In this document: piece after piece, positions 51,120 through 58,568 of the stretch
Numbering within the stretch: the stretch's first letter is position 1
How the letters are laid out: the number at the start of each line of letters is the position of its first letter
Assembly: GCA_964505065.1 (NCBI GenBank)
Contig: CAZDGF010000010.1
Coordinates: 1-64,000 of the forward strand
Direction: 5' to 3'
DNA from: JABMMZ01 sp964505065
Lineage (GTDB): Bacteria; Bacteroidota; Bacteroidia; NS11-12g; UBA955
Length of the DNA: 64,000 bases
Program-made: the position numbers and the translations under genes
The notes under the pieces: generated by a model
Databases searched by the model: none
The model's input: the letters and a program-made list of their open reading frames with translations, nothing else
What the model was told of the DNA's origin: nothing

Positions 51120-52034
51120 ATGTTTACCAAATACCCACTAAATTTAGAGATAAAAACCCCTTGTGAGGAGAATTTTAGCCAAATGCACACAACAGTTAAA
51201 GGCAAATTTTGCAATAGCTGCCAAAAGGAGGTAATAGATTTTACAAGTTTTACAAATACAGAACTTGTAACATGGTTTGAAAACAATACTCAAAAAACTT
51301 GTGGTAGATTAACGAATACACAACTTGAAACCTTTAAGCGTGAAGTAGTAATTAAACATCGTTTTTTACCACGTTTGTTTTTAAGCATTATGGTAGGCTT
51401 GGGTATTATAACGAAGGCTGAAGCTGAAAATAAGCCAATGAATGATACAGAAATTGTAAATACTCAAAGAGAAGCAAGCTATACACCTATTGATACAACT
51501 AAAATTGAGTTAAAATTAATTGACAATGAGACTAATAATAATATAAGTAATTGCAATTATTTTGTTATAAAAAATTATCAAGTAATACAAAAAGGAAAAA
51601 CCAATAATGATGGTTTTGTTTCTTTTAAAAGAGATACGACAAAAAATCAAATTAATGAATTTGAAATTGTATGTGAAGGGTACAATGGTTATACATTTTA
51701 TCCGTCACAAAAAAATTACACTTTAAATTTAACTAAAAATACACAATACAAAATAAGTAAATTAGATTCTCAAAATAATACTTTAAAATTTGTAGATTTA
51801 GCCACTGGTAAGCCTCTTAAATACAAGGAAATTAGTATGTATGTTGATGATTTTACTTCTTGTATAAATATTGAATATACTGATACAAATGGCTGTATAA
51901 ATTTTCATGAATTTTATAATACTAAATTAGATAGCAATTCTGTTATAAAATTAGAGGTAGAAAATATTAGTAATAACAAAAATAAGCAACACATTTATAT
52001 AAATGGAAAATTAGAAAGTAGTATTATTGTTTAA
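51120..52034 (+). CDS. Cys-motif membrane protein, probably truncated by a nonsense codon
   Basis: 304-residue protein with an N-terminal domain common in Bacteroidota: Cys15, Cys31, Cys34 and Cys61 in a pattern C-x15-C-x2-C-x26-C, around GKFCNSCQKEVIDFTSFT, plausibly zinc-binding. A hydrophobic helix follows (LPRLFLSIMVGLGIITKAEA), then beta-rich repeats resembling carboxypeptidase-regulatory modules. The frame stops at TAA (52032-52034). The same frame then continues for 35 sense codons, KEFKEKYIHILGGIRPYKKK and onward to a basic tail ending RKRRR and TAA at 52140-52142. That ending looks native, so the gene may originally have run to 52142. The function is unknown. Confidence 0.7.
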   Translation: MFTKYPLNLEIKTPCEENFSQMHTTVKGKFCNSCQKEVIDFTSFTNTELVTWFENNTQKTCGRLTNTQLETFKREVVIKHRFLPRLFLSIMVGLGIITKAEAENKPMNDTEIVNTQREASYTPIDTTKIELKLIDNETNNNISNCNYFVIKNYQVIQKGKTNNDGFVSFKRDTTKNQINEFEIVCEGYNGYTFYPSQKNYTLNLTKNTQYKISKLDSQNNTLKFVDLATGKPLKYKEISMYVDDFTSCINIEYTDTNGCINFHEFYNTKLDSNSVIKLEVENISNNKNKQHIYINGKLESSIIV

Positions 52035-52173
52035 AAAGAATTTAAAGAAAAGTATATTCATATATTAGGAGGAATTAGACCTTACAAAAAGAAAACATTT
52101 TGGCAAAAATTAACTTCTCCTTTAAGAAAAAGAAGAAGATAAATAACGAGAACTAAAGTTAAGCAACGGTATG

Positions 52174-52267
52174 GTCATTCTGTAAATTTTGGCTTCGCAA
52201 AATTATACAGAATCTGAAAAACTACAAATTCTGAATCTTTTTTCAGAGCAAAAAAGTTCAGAATGAC
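52174..52267. repeat. Palindromic intergenic element
   Basis: GTCATTCTG (52174-52182) and CAGAATGAC (52259-52267) are inverted copies. Inside, TTCTGTA/TACAGAA and ATTTTG/CAAAAT form a long hairpin closed by a GCTTCG loop. The element lies between the Cys-motif gene and the end of dnaB and resembles the palindromic repeats at 1162 and 31975 in layout, not in sequence. Confidence 0.55.
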
Positions 52268-52297
52268 GCTTAATTTAAAAATACGGGTTAATTAAAA

Positions 52298-53896
52298 TTA
52301 CTCAAAAGGCGCATCATCGTCAAATCCGCTAATATTTGCGCCTGTATCTATATCGTCATCTATTCTAAAACTGTCTTCTTCTTCTTTGGCTATAACGGTT
52401 TTGCCCAATTCGTATAGGTTGGCTTTGGGTGTATGGTCGTCTTCTGTATTTACCTTGCTACCATAAGTTACCACTTGGGGTTCATCGGCTTGGTAATAGT
52501 TTTCTTCATAGTTTTCAAACTTGGCAAGGTGCGGCACATAGCGTACTTTGGCATTGTCCGTAGGTCCGTTTCTATGTTTGGCAATCATTATTTCTGCCAT
52601 ATTCAAATCGTGCTCATAGCCATCGGTACTCAATTTGTAATAATCTGGTCGCCATATAAAGCCTACAATATCGGCATCTTGTTCTATACTGCCCGATTCA
52701 CGCAAATCGCTTAACTGTGGTTTTTTATCGCCTCCACGTTTTTCTACATCTCTACTCAATTGCGCAAGGGCTATAATGGGAATATTCAATTCTTTTGCCA
52801 ATGCCTTTAGCGAGCGAGAGATATAACTTATTTCTTGCTCACGGTTGCCATTTTTATTGCCGCTATCTTCGCCCCGCATAAGCTGTAAATAGTCAATCAC
52901 AATCATTTCAATATTGTGCTTACTATGCAGCCTTCGGCATTTTGCTTTTAGCTCAAATATGGGTAACGAGGGCGTATCGTCAATATAAATTTTGGCTTTG
53001 CTTAGTTTTTGAATTTTGGTGTGCAATTGCGCCCATTCGTGTTCTTCCAATTGTCCTTTTTTTAGCTTTTCGGAACTTAAGCCACTTTCAGAGGCAATAA
53101 GTCTTGTTACCAATTGTGTGGCACTCATTTCTAAACTAAAAATGGCAACAGGTTTTTGAAAATCTACGGCAGCATTGCGCAGCATGCTCAATGCCAATGC
53201 TGTTTTACCCATACCAGGGCGAGCTGCAAGAATAATTAAATCCGATTTTTGCCAACCAGCTGTAATATTATCCAATGTTTTTAAGCCACTGGGTACGCCT
53301 GTTAAACCATCTTTTTTTTCAACATTGGCTTCTATCTGTAAAATGGCTTCGTTCATTATACTCGATATTTCTTGATACGAGCGTTTCATGCCATCGTTTT
53401 TTACCTCGTATAAATCTTTTTCAGTAGCATCTAAAAGTTTAAAAGCATCTGTACCATCTTCAAAAGCATCTGTAAGCGTACTGCCTGATATTCGGATAAG
53501 CTCACGTTGAATAAATTTTTGAATAACAATGTGGGCATGGTATTGCAAATTGGCTGCAGATGATACACGGCTTGTAAGTTTAGCAATAAAATATGGTCCG
53601 CCCACTATGTCTAAAAAGCCTTTGACTTTTAATTTTTCTGTAACCGTAAGAATATCTACAGGTTGGTTTTCGTTGTATAAATCCAACATACATTCATATA
53701 CATACTGGTGTGCATCTATATAAAAATGTTTGGCTTTTAGGGTTTCCATACCATCTTTAAGCGCCTCTTTATCGAGCATAATAGCACCCAGTATGGCTTC
53801 TTCAAATTCTGGGGCTTGGGGTGGTAGTTTTCCTCCTGCATCAAGTGCGGTGTAATCTAATCTTTTTTGTTTGCGCACACTTGGTCTTTCTATCAT
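52298..53896 (-). CDS. dnaB: Replicative DNA helicase DnaB
   Basis: 532-residue hexameric helicase driving the replication fork. The N-terminal primase-interacting domain (PEFEEAILGAIMLDKEAL) is followed by a RecA-like ATPase with Walker A ARPGMGKTA (225-233), FSLEMSATQLVTRL and Walker B IVIDYLQLM. The start is taken as the ATG at 53896. The in-frame TTG at 53932 is rejected because its bases form the -33 element of an ideal promoter. The C-terminal tail is long and acidic (DDDIDTGANISGFDDDAPFE), longer than in E. coli. Confidence 0.95.
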   Translation of the reverse strand: MIERPSVRKQKRLDYTALDAGGKLPPQAPEFEEAILGAIMLDKEALKDGMETLKAKHFYIDAHQYVYECMLDLYNENQPVDILTVTEKLKVKGFLDIVGGPYFIAKLTSRVSSAANLQYHAHIVIQKFIQRELIRISGSTLTDAFEDGTDAFKLLDATEKDLYEVKNDGMKRSYQEISSIMNEAILQIEANVEKKDGLTGVPSGLKTLDNITAGWQKSDLIILAARPGMGKTALALSMLRNAAVDFQKPVAIFSLEMSATQLVTRLIASESGLSSEKLKKGQLEEHEWAQLHTKIQKLSKAKIYIDDTPSLPIFELKAKCRRLHSKHNIEMIVIDYLQLMRGEDSGNKNGNREQEISYISRSLKALAKELNIPIIALAQLSRDVEKRGGDKKPQLSDLRESGSIEQDADIVGFIWRPDYYKLSTDGYEHDLNMAEIMIAKHRNGPTDNAKVRYVPHLAKFENYEENYYQADEPQVVTYGSKVNTEDDHTPKANLYELGKTVIAKEEEDSFRIDDDIDTGANISGFDDDAPFE

Positions 53897-53901
53897 AGCT
53901 A

Positions 53902-53932
53902 CAAAACTATTGTTATTGAATGCTTTAAACAA
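53902..53932 (-). promoter_or_regulatory. -33/-7 promoter of dnaB
   Basis: On the minus strand TTG (53932-53930), a 20-bp spacer and TAGTTTTG (53909-53902), an exact -7 box, 5 nt before the ATG. It is the best-formed promoter in the window and decides the dnaB start. Confidence 0.65.
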
Positions 53933-54018
53933 TATGAAATATTGTAAGTTATAAGCCTAAATATGTTTACTACTTGTGGATATGGTTTTGTTTTTTATTC
54001 AATCATACATTGATTTTT

Positions 54019-54675
54019 TTAGAAATCATATTCGCTGGCTGTAATCTCTATATTTTCTTTTTTAATAGGGTGCTCGAAAGCAATTTTGTAGGCGTGTAGG
54101 CAAATACTTTTATTTTTAAGTGTTTGAGGTGCGCCATATTTTATATCGCCAACTATGGGGGTTTTATTGTATGCCAATTGCGCTCTTATTTGATGAAAAC
54201 GTCCTGTAATTGGCTTTACTTCTAATATACATTGATGCCCTTTAAGTTTAAAAATAGTATAACTTAAAGTAGAAAGTTTGCCATTTTCTATTGGGCGATT
54301 AAAAACATCTGCTTTTTTTGTTTTGGCATTTTTACGCAAGTAGTTTTCCAGTGTTTTTTCTGTTTCCAAAGGAATGCCATTTACAAGTGCCAAGTATGTT
54401 TTACGTATTTTGTCATCTCTAAAAAGTTCGTTCATTTTTGCCAATGCTTTGCTTGTTTTTGCCAATACTACAACACCGCTAACGGGTCTATCTATGCGGT
54501 GTATTACCCCACAAAATACATTGCCAGGCTTGTTGTCTCTGTGTTTTAAAAAATCTTTAACCAATTCCGAAAGTGGTGTATCGCCTGTTTCATCGCCTTG
54601 CACCAATATGCCAGAAGCTTTATTTATGGCTATTAAATGGTTGTCTTCATATAGTATATGAGCCTTTATATCCAT
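54019..54675 (-). CDS. RluA-family RNA pseudouridine synthase
   Basis: 218-residue pseudouridine synthase. The catalytic motif is HRIDRPVSG with Asp62 (usual form HRLDxxTSG), preceded by ASGILVQGDETGD and followed by a family closing segment ITGRFHQIRAQLAYNKTPIVGD. No S4 domain is present, so it is the short RluA/RluC-like form. The RNA site modified cannot be told. The start codon directly abuts the murB stop (TAAATG), so it is translationally coupled downstream of murB. Confidence 0.92.
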   Translation of the reverse strand: MDIKAHILYEDNHLIAINKASGILVQGDETGDTPLSELVKDFLKHRDNKPGNVFCGVIHRIDRPVSGVVVLAKTSKALAKMNELFRDDKIRKTYLALVNGIPLETEKTLENYLRKNAKTKKADVFNRPIENGKLSTLSYTIFKLKGHQCILEVKPITGRFHQIRAQLAYNKTPIVGDIKYGAPQTLKNKSICLHAYKIAFEHPIKKENIEITASEYDF

Positions 54676-55689
54676 TTATATAATATTTACCTCTGGCTCT
54701 AAAGTTATGCCGTATTTAAGTTTTACGCTTTCAATTATTTGCATAGCAAGGGCATATACCTCTGCACCGTTGGCATTGCCATAGTTTACCAATACCAAGG
54801 CTTGTTTAGCATGGCTACCTGTATTGCCTATTTGTTTGCCTTTCCAGCCGCATTGCTCTATTAGCCAACCAGCGGGTACTTTTATGCCATTTTCATTTTC
54901 ATAGCCTTTTATATCTGGAAACTGTTGTTTAAGCACATCAAATTGTTGTAGGCTAATGGTAGGGTTTTTAAAAAAACTTCCGCTATTGCCTAATATTTTA
55001 GGGTTTGGTAATTTGGATTCTCTAATATTTATTACCGCTTGGCTTATTTGCTGAATGGTGGCTTTTGTAGGCTCTATGTTTTGGGCTATTAAAGTTTGTT
55101 GAATATCGCCATATTCTATATTTAATGTTGGTTTTTTATTCAGCTTAAATGTTACAGAATAAATAAAATATTGCCCTTTTAGTTTACGTTTAAATACACT
55201 TTCTCTGTAGCCAAATTCGCATTTTTCTTTATCAAATATTTCTATTTGTAATGTATCTAAATTTAAAGCTTCTAATGTATCAAATACATCTACAATCTCT
55301 ACCCCATACGCACCTATATTTTGCATAGGTGCTGCGCCTACTGTGCCTGGTATTAGCGATAGGTTTTCTACTCCTGCCCAATTTTGTTGTAAGCAATGTA
55401 GCACAAACTCATGCCAATTTTCGCCACTGTAAGCCTTTACCCATATATTTTCTGATGTTTCTTTTACTATTTGAATGCCTTTTATTTGGTTTAAAATTAC
55501 CAAGCCATCGTAATTTTGTGTAAGCAATACATTGCTACCGCCTCCTAATATAAGGGTTTGGTTTTCTGTATTTTGGGTAAATGCTTTTTTAAGTTTTTCT
55601 AAATTATTAACCATGCAAAATACTTTGGCATTTACATTTAGCCCAAAAGTGTTGTAGGGCAGTAAAGAAATATTATGTTGAAAATTCAA
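54676..55689 (-). CDS. murB: UDP-N-acetylenolpyruvoylglucosamine reductase
   Basis: FAD enzyme (337 residues) reducing UDP-GlcNAc-enolpyruvate to UDP-MurNAc, an essential peptidoglycan step. Motifs: NTFGLNVNAK, LGGGSNVLL for FAD, YRESVFKRK with the substrate Arg, catalytic Ser in NSGSFFKNP and the final Glu in EPEVNII, the type I E. coli-like arrangement. The start codon appears to be TTG at 55689: no ATG is available before the conserved region, and an in-frame TAG lies two codons upstream. It forms an operon with the pseudouridine synthase gene. Confidence 0.94.
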   Translation of the reverse strand: MNFQHNISLLPYNTFGLNVNAKVFCMVNNLEKLKKAFTQNTENQTLILGGGSNVLLTQNYDGLVILNQIKGIQIVKETSENIWVKAYSGENWHEFVLHCLQQNWAGVENLSLIPGTVGAAPMQNIGAYGVEIVDVFDTLEALNLDTLQIEIFDKEKCEFGYRESVFKRKLKGQYFIYSVTFKLNKKPTLNIEYGDIQQTLIAQNIEPTKATIQQISQAVINIRESKLPNPKILGNSGSFFKNPTISLQQFDVLKQQFPDIKGYENENGIKVPAGWLIEQCGWKGKQIGNTGSHAKQALVLVNYGNANGAEVYALAMQIIESVKLKYGITLEPEVNII

Positions 55690-55728
55690 AGTCTAAACTA
55701 TAATTAATATTCAGCAAAGCTAATAAAA

Positions 55729-55887
55729 TTAAAGTAAAATTATTCTACTAAAAATGTTTGGGTTGACAACAAAATAAAATTCGCCATTAAATAAATTGTT
55801 ATTGCTAAGGTTTGTATTTATTGATTGAGCAAATAATGTATTTAATGAGAGAAAAATTAAGGCTGTTTTGAAAATTATTTTTATCAT
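55729..55887 (-). CDS. 52-residue exported peptide, possible gene remnant
   Basis: A short frame from the ATG at 55887 reads a convincing signal peptide, MIKIIFKTALIFLSLNTLFA, then about 30 residues (QSINTNLSNNNLFNGEFYFV...) before TAA at 55729-55731. It starts 12 nt after the AbiEii-like gene and ends before murB. It could be a small secreted protein or the 5' remnant of a larger T9SS-type protein. No family is recognised and no promoter box is visible. Confidence 0.35.
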   Translation of the reverse strand: MIKIIFKTALIFLSLNTLFAQSINTNLSNNNLFNGEFYFVVNPNIFSRIILL

Positions 55888-55899
55888 TTTTGAGTTGTT

Positions 55900-56523
55900 T
55901 TATTTTAAATAATCATTTACCACTTTTTGCAATCCACGTTTAACATCCTCCCAAGTGGTTTGGGTAAGGCATACAGGGTCTTCGCTTTCATTAGCATCTT
56001 CAAAATAAGTAAGTGCTTGCGGAATAGAAATATGAAGAGATTGCATTGGATATTTTTGTTTATGAAATTCAATAATTTCTTTCAGAGAAAACTCTTTTAA
56101 CAACTCATATAAATCAAAAAAATCTTTTTTAATCCCTCTGCCAAATATGTCTTGAATTTTCATTGCAGCAATATCTTGATTGCTCAACATTCTTATATTT
56201 TCTTTAATCTCTAAAGGATAAATAATCTCAAAATTATAATGAATTAAATCTACTTTTATATCGTCTATTTTACAAAAAACGCCAACTTTATTAGATGTTC
56301 CTAATATAAATTTGGTATTAAAATTTTCAACTAAAGCATCTAAGATCAAAGAGTTTTCTATTTTAGCATTTGAAAACAAATCTAAATCTATAGAGTTTCT
56401 ATGCCCAAATTTAAGTGATAAAGCAGTTCCACCAACTAAATTAAAAGTTGATAAAATATCTATTTCCATTAATTGCTTTAATATGGAAAAAGTGCGGGGT
56501 TCAACTGTCTGTTTTTGTAACAT
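55900..56523 (-). CDS. AbiEii/AbiGii-like nucleotidyltransferase toxin
   Basis: 207-residue member of the AbiEii/AbiGii toxin family, DNA polymerase beta-like nucleotidyltransferases of type IV toxin-antitoxin and phage-abortive systems. The motif is LVGGTALSLKFGHRNSIDLDLFS with Gly31-Gly32-Thr33 and the metal-binding Asp46 and Asp48. A further conserved patch is NQDIAAMKIQDIFGRGIKKD. The upstream DUF6922 gene overlaps its start by 46 bp. The pair replaces the classical AbiEi-AbiEii arrangement, since no AbiEi winged-helix antitoxin is present. Confidence 0.88.
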   Translation of the reverse strand: MLQKQTVEPRTFSILKQLMEIDILSTFNLVGGTALSLKFGHRNSIDLDLFSNAKIENSLILDALVENFNTKFILGTSNKVGVFCKIDDIKVDLIHYNFEIIYPLEIKENIRMLSNQDIAAMKIQDIFGRGIKKDFFDLYELLKEFSLKEIIEFHKQKYPMQSLHISIPQALTYFEDANESEDPVCLTQTTWEDVKRGLQKVVNDYLK

Positions 56524-56780
56524 TTAAAATCTTCAATTGGTTTTTCAACAATTGCACTTGCCAAATACAGGGTGTGTAACATTAAATATTTAGCATTTAA
56601 AAGCGCCTCATTAATTTTCTCATCGCCATAATACCGCCTGCAATTGCGAATATCGGGCACATCGCCACGCTCAAATACACGCACAATTACCCAATTGGCT
56701 TTGGCATCGTAATCTATGGTGTCAAAATTTACATCCCAAAAAATACTTTTGTTAAAAATGGGCTTTTCTTTAGGCGGCAT
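56478..56780 (-). CDS. DUF6922-like protein, putative partner of the AbiEii toxin
   Basis: 100-residue protein resembling the DUF6922 family (FWDVNFDTIDYD, then VFERGDVPDIRNCRRYYG), small proteins usually found upstream of AbiEii-type nucleotidyltransferases in Bacteroidota. It probably supplies regulation or antitoxin activity, an inference from the constant pairing. Its 3' end overlaps the toxin gene by 46 bp. An exact -7 box lies only 4 nt before the ATG. It is divergent from yefM-yoeB. Confidence 0.78.
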   Translation of the reverse strand: MPPKEKPIFNKSIFWDVNFDTIDYDAKANWVIVRVFERGDVPDIRNCRRYYGDEKINEALLNAKYLMLHTLYLASAIVEKPIEDFKCYKNRQLNPALFPY

Positions 56781-56784
56781 TTTG

Positions 56785-56792
56785 CAAATATA
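56785..56792 (-). promoter_or_regulatory. -7 box of the DUF6922-AbiEii operon
   Basis: Reads TATATTTG on the minus strand, an exact match, 4 nt before the ATG at 56780. Confidence 0.5.
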
Positions 56793-56835
56793 AATAGCAT
56801 TAATCTTATTTTGACTTAAGCAATTAAATTTTTTT

Positions 56836-56875
56836 AAATTAAAATTTGTACATATTTTTGTACAAATTTTAATTT
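56836..56875 (+). promoter_or_regulatory. yefM-yoeB operator: perfect 16-bp inverted repeat with two TGTACA cores
   Basis: AAATTAAAATTTGTAC (56836-56851) and its exact inverse (56860-56875) surround an 8-nt spacer. This creates two TGTACA hexamers (56847-56852 and 56859-56864) spaced 12 bp apart. In E. coli, YefM-YoeB binds paired TGTACA-core repeats with the same spacing. The -7 box TATTTTTG (56853-56860) lies between the two cores, so binding would block the promoter. The operator ends 4 nt before the yefM ATG. Confidence 0.88.
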
Positions 56876-56879
56876 TATT

Positions 56880-57134
56880 ATGTTAGTAGCAAGTATATCC
56901 GATTTTAGAAAAGATTTAAAAGTCTATTTAGAAAAAGTAGTGAAAAATTTTGAAACTTTAATAATCAATAGAGGTAAAAATGGAGGAATTGTTATAATGT
57001 CATTAGAAGAATATAACGCATTAATGGCAACAAACTATGAAATGTCTTCAAGAAAAAATGAAAAACGTTTAGATTCATCAATAGAAAAATTAAAAAAAGG
57101 AAAAGTTTTAGAAAAAACACTGTTGGAAAAATAG
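56880..57134 (+). CDS. yefM: YefM antitoxin (Phd/YefM family)
   Basis: 84-residue type II antitoxin that binds the adjacent YoeB toxin and represses its own operon. The DNA-binding N-terminus begins MLVASISDFRKDLKVYLEKV and contains the family segment INRGKNGGIVIMSLEEYNAL. The C-terminal helix (SSIEKLKKGKVLEKTLLE) is the toxin-binding tail. It is separated from yoeB by one nucleotide and preceded by a matching operator. The module appears intact, unlike the other two toxin-antitoxin loci in the window. Confidence 0.93.
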   Translation: MLVASISDFRKDLKVYLEKVVKNFETLIINRGKNGGIVIMSLEEYNALMATNYEMSSRKNEKRLDSSIEKLKKGKVLEKTLLEK

Positions 57135-57135
57135 A

Positions 57136-57393
57136 ATGAAATACGTTTTTACAGATGAATCGTGGGAAGATTATCTTTATTGGCAAAAAATAGATAAATC
57201 AAAACTAAAACGTATCAATGAATTACTGAAAGATATTTCAAGAAATCCTTTTGAAGGTATTGGCAAACCAGAACCTTTAAAGCATAAATATTCAGGTTTT
57301 TGGTCTCGCAGAATAGACGAAGAACACCGATTAATTTATAGATACGAAGAAGGTGAGATACAAATTGTAAAATGTAGATTTCACTATGATTAA
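57136..57393 (+). CDS. yoeB: YoeB toxin (Txe/YoeB family endoribonuclease)
   Basis: 85-residue ribosome-dependent mRNA interferase. Residues equivalent to the E. coli active site are in register: Glu46 in KPEPL, Arg65 in EEHRLIY, and His83 and Tyr84 in CRFHYD. The family stretch GFWSRRIDEEHRLIYRY is intact. It is co-transcribed with yefM one nucleotide upstream. Activity would cleave mRNA in the ribosomal A site when the antitoxin is degraded. Confidence 0.95.
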   Translation: MKYVFTDESWEDYLYWQKIDKSKLKRINELLKDISRNPFEGIGKPEPLKHKYSGFWSRRIDEEHRLIYRYEEGEIQIVKCRFHYD

Positions 57394-57460
57394 ATCAATA
57401 ACTACCATAAAAATCTCAAAATCAATCGTTCTTAATTATTAACTATTCATTCTTAATTAC

Positions 57461-57468
57461 TACCTTTG
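57461..57468 (+). promoter_or_regulatory. -7 box of mdh
   Basis: TACCTTTG is an exact match; an A-rich leader of about 35 nt precedes the ATG at 57508. Confidence 0.5.
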
Positions 57469-57507
57469 CACCCAATTTAAAAAACCACATTAAAAATAAA
57501 CAAATAT

Positions 57508-58443
57508 ATGAAAGTAACAGTAGTAGGCGCAGGAGCAGTAGGCGCAACATGTGCCGATAACATAGCCCGCAGAGAGCTTTGCACAGAATTAGTTTTATTA
57601 GATATTAAAGAAGGCATAAGCGAAGGTAAAGCCTTAGATTTATTTCAAACCTCTTCATTGTGCGGTTTTGATACAAAAATTACTGGAAGTACTAATGATT
57701 ATGCTAAAACAGCCAATAGCAATGTAGTAGTAATTACAAGTGGTATTCCTCGTAAACCTGGTATGACCCGTGAAGAATTAATTGGTATAAATGCAGGTAT
57801 TGTAAAAGGTGTAACAGAAAATATTTTACAACATTCGCCAAATGCTATCATCATTATAGTAAGCAACCCTATGGATACTATGACTTATTTGGCATTGAAA
57901 GCAAGTGGCTTACCTAAAAATAGAATTATTGGTATGGGCGGTATTTTAGATAGCGCACGTTTTAAATGTTATTTATCTTTAGCCAGTGGTGCTTCTACTA
58001 ATGATTTGCACGCAGTGGTAATAGGCGGACATGGCGATACAACAATGATACCTTTAACAAGATTGGCTACTATTAATGGCGTGCCAGCAAGCTATAGATT
58101 AGATACAGAAACTTTGAAAAAAGTAGCTTCCGATACGATGGTGGGCGGTGCTACATTAACAGGTTTATTAGGCACAAGCGCATGGTATGCACCTGGTGCT
58201 GCTGTGGCTGCCTTAGTAGAAAGTATAGTTAGAGATGAGAAAAAATTATTTCCTTGCTGTGTAGCTTTAGATGGCGAATACGGACAAAAAGACATTTGCT
58301 TGGGCGTGCCTGTAATTATTGGTAAAAATGGCTGGGAAGAAATAGTAGATTACAAACTAAACGAAGAAGAACAAGCGGCATTCAATAAAAGTGCAGAAGC
58401 TGTAAGAAGTATGAATAGCGTTTTAAGTGCTATGAGTATGTAA
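57508..58443 (+). CDS. mdh: Malate dehydrogenase
   Basis: TCA-cycle enzyme (311 residues) interconverting malate and oxaloacetate with NAD. It has GAGAVG (7-12), Asp32 selecting NAD, substrate-binding Arg82 and Arg88 in PRKPGMTR, catalytic pair Asp148/Arg151 region (DSARF) and catalytic His175 in GGHGDT. Arg82 rather than Gln marks malate over lactate use. The LDH-like sequence type is usual in Bacteroidota. It is monocistronic with a clear terminator. Confidence 0.96.
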   Translation: MKVTVVGAGAVGATCADNIARRELCTELVLLDIKEGISEGKALDLFQTSSLCGFDTKITGSTNDYAKTANSNVVVITSGIPRKPGMTREELIGINAGIVKGVTENILQHSPNAIIIIVSNPMDTMTYLALKASGLPKNRIIGMGGILDSARFKCYLSLASGASTNDLHAVVIGGHGDTTMIPLTRLATINGVPASYRLDTETLKKVASDTMVGGATLTGLLGTSAWYAPGAAVAALVESIVRDEKKLFPCCVALDGEYGQKDICLGVPVIIGKNGWEEIVDYKLNEEEQAAFNKSAEAVRSMNSVLSAMSM

Positions 58444-58468
58444 TTGAAAATAATTTTGAATATATAAG

Positions 58469-58497
58469 AAAGCCAAGATAATTTTATCTTGGCTTTT
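58469..58497 (+). terminator. Intrinsic terminator of mdh
   Basis: AAAGCCAAGATAA pairs with TTATCTTGGCTTT around a 2-nt loop, followed by T. It lies 25 nt after the mdh stop codon. Confidence 0.85.
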
Positions 58498-58568
58498 AGT
58501 TTGTAATCTTTTTGTAAAATTTTCTCCCCCAAAATTAATGAGTACTACAATTTAACTAATTTCGAAAG

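Noticed and set aside
53897..53932. TTG at 53932 as the dnaB start
   Set aside because: This stretch forms a TTG-N20-TAGTTTTG promoter directly in front of the ATG at 53896.
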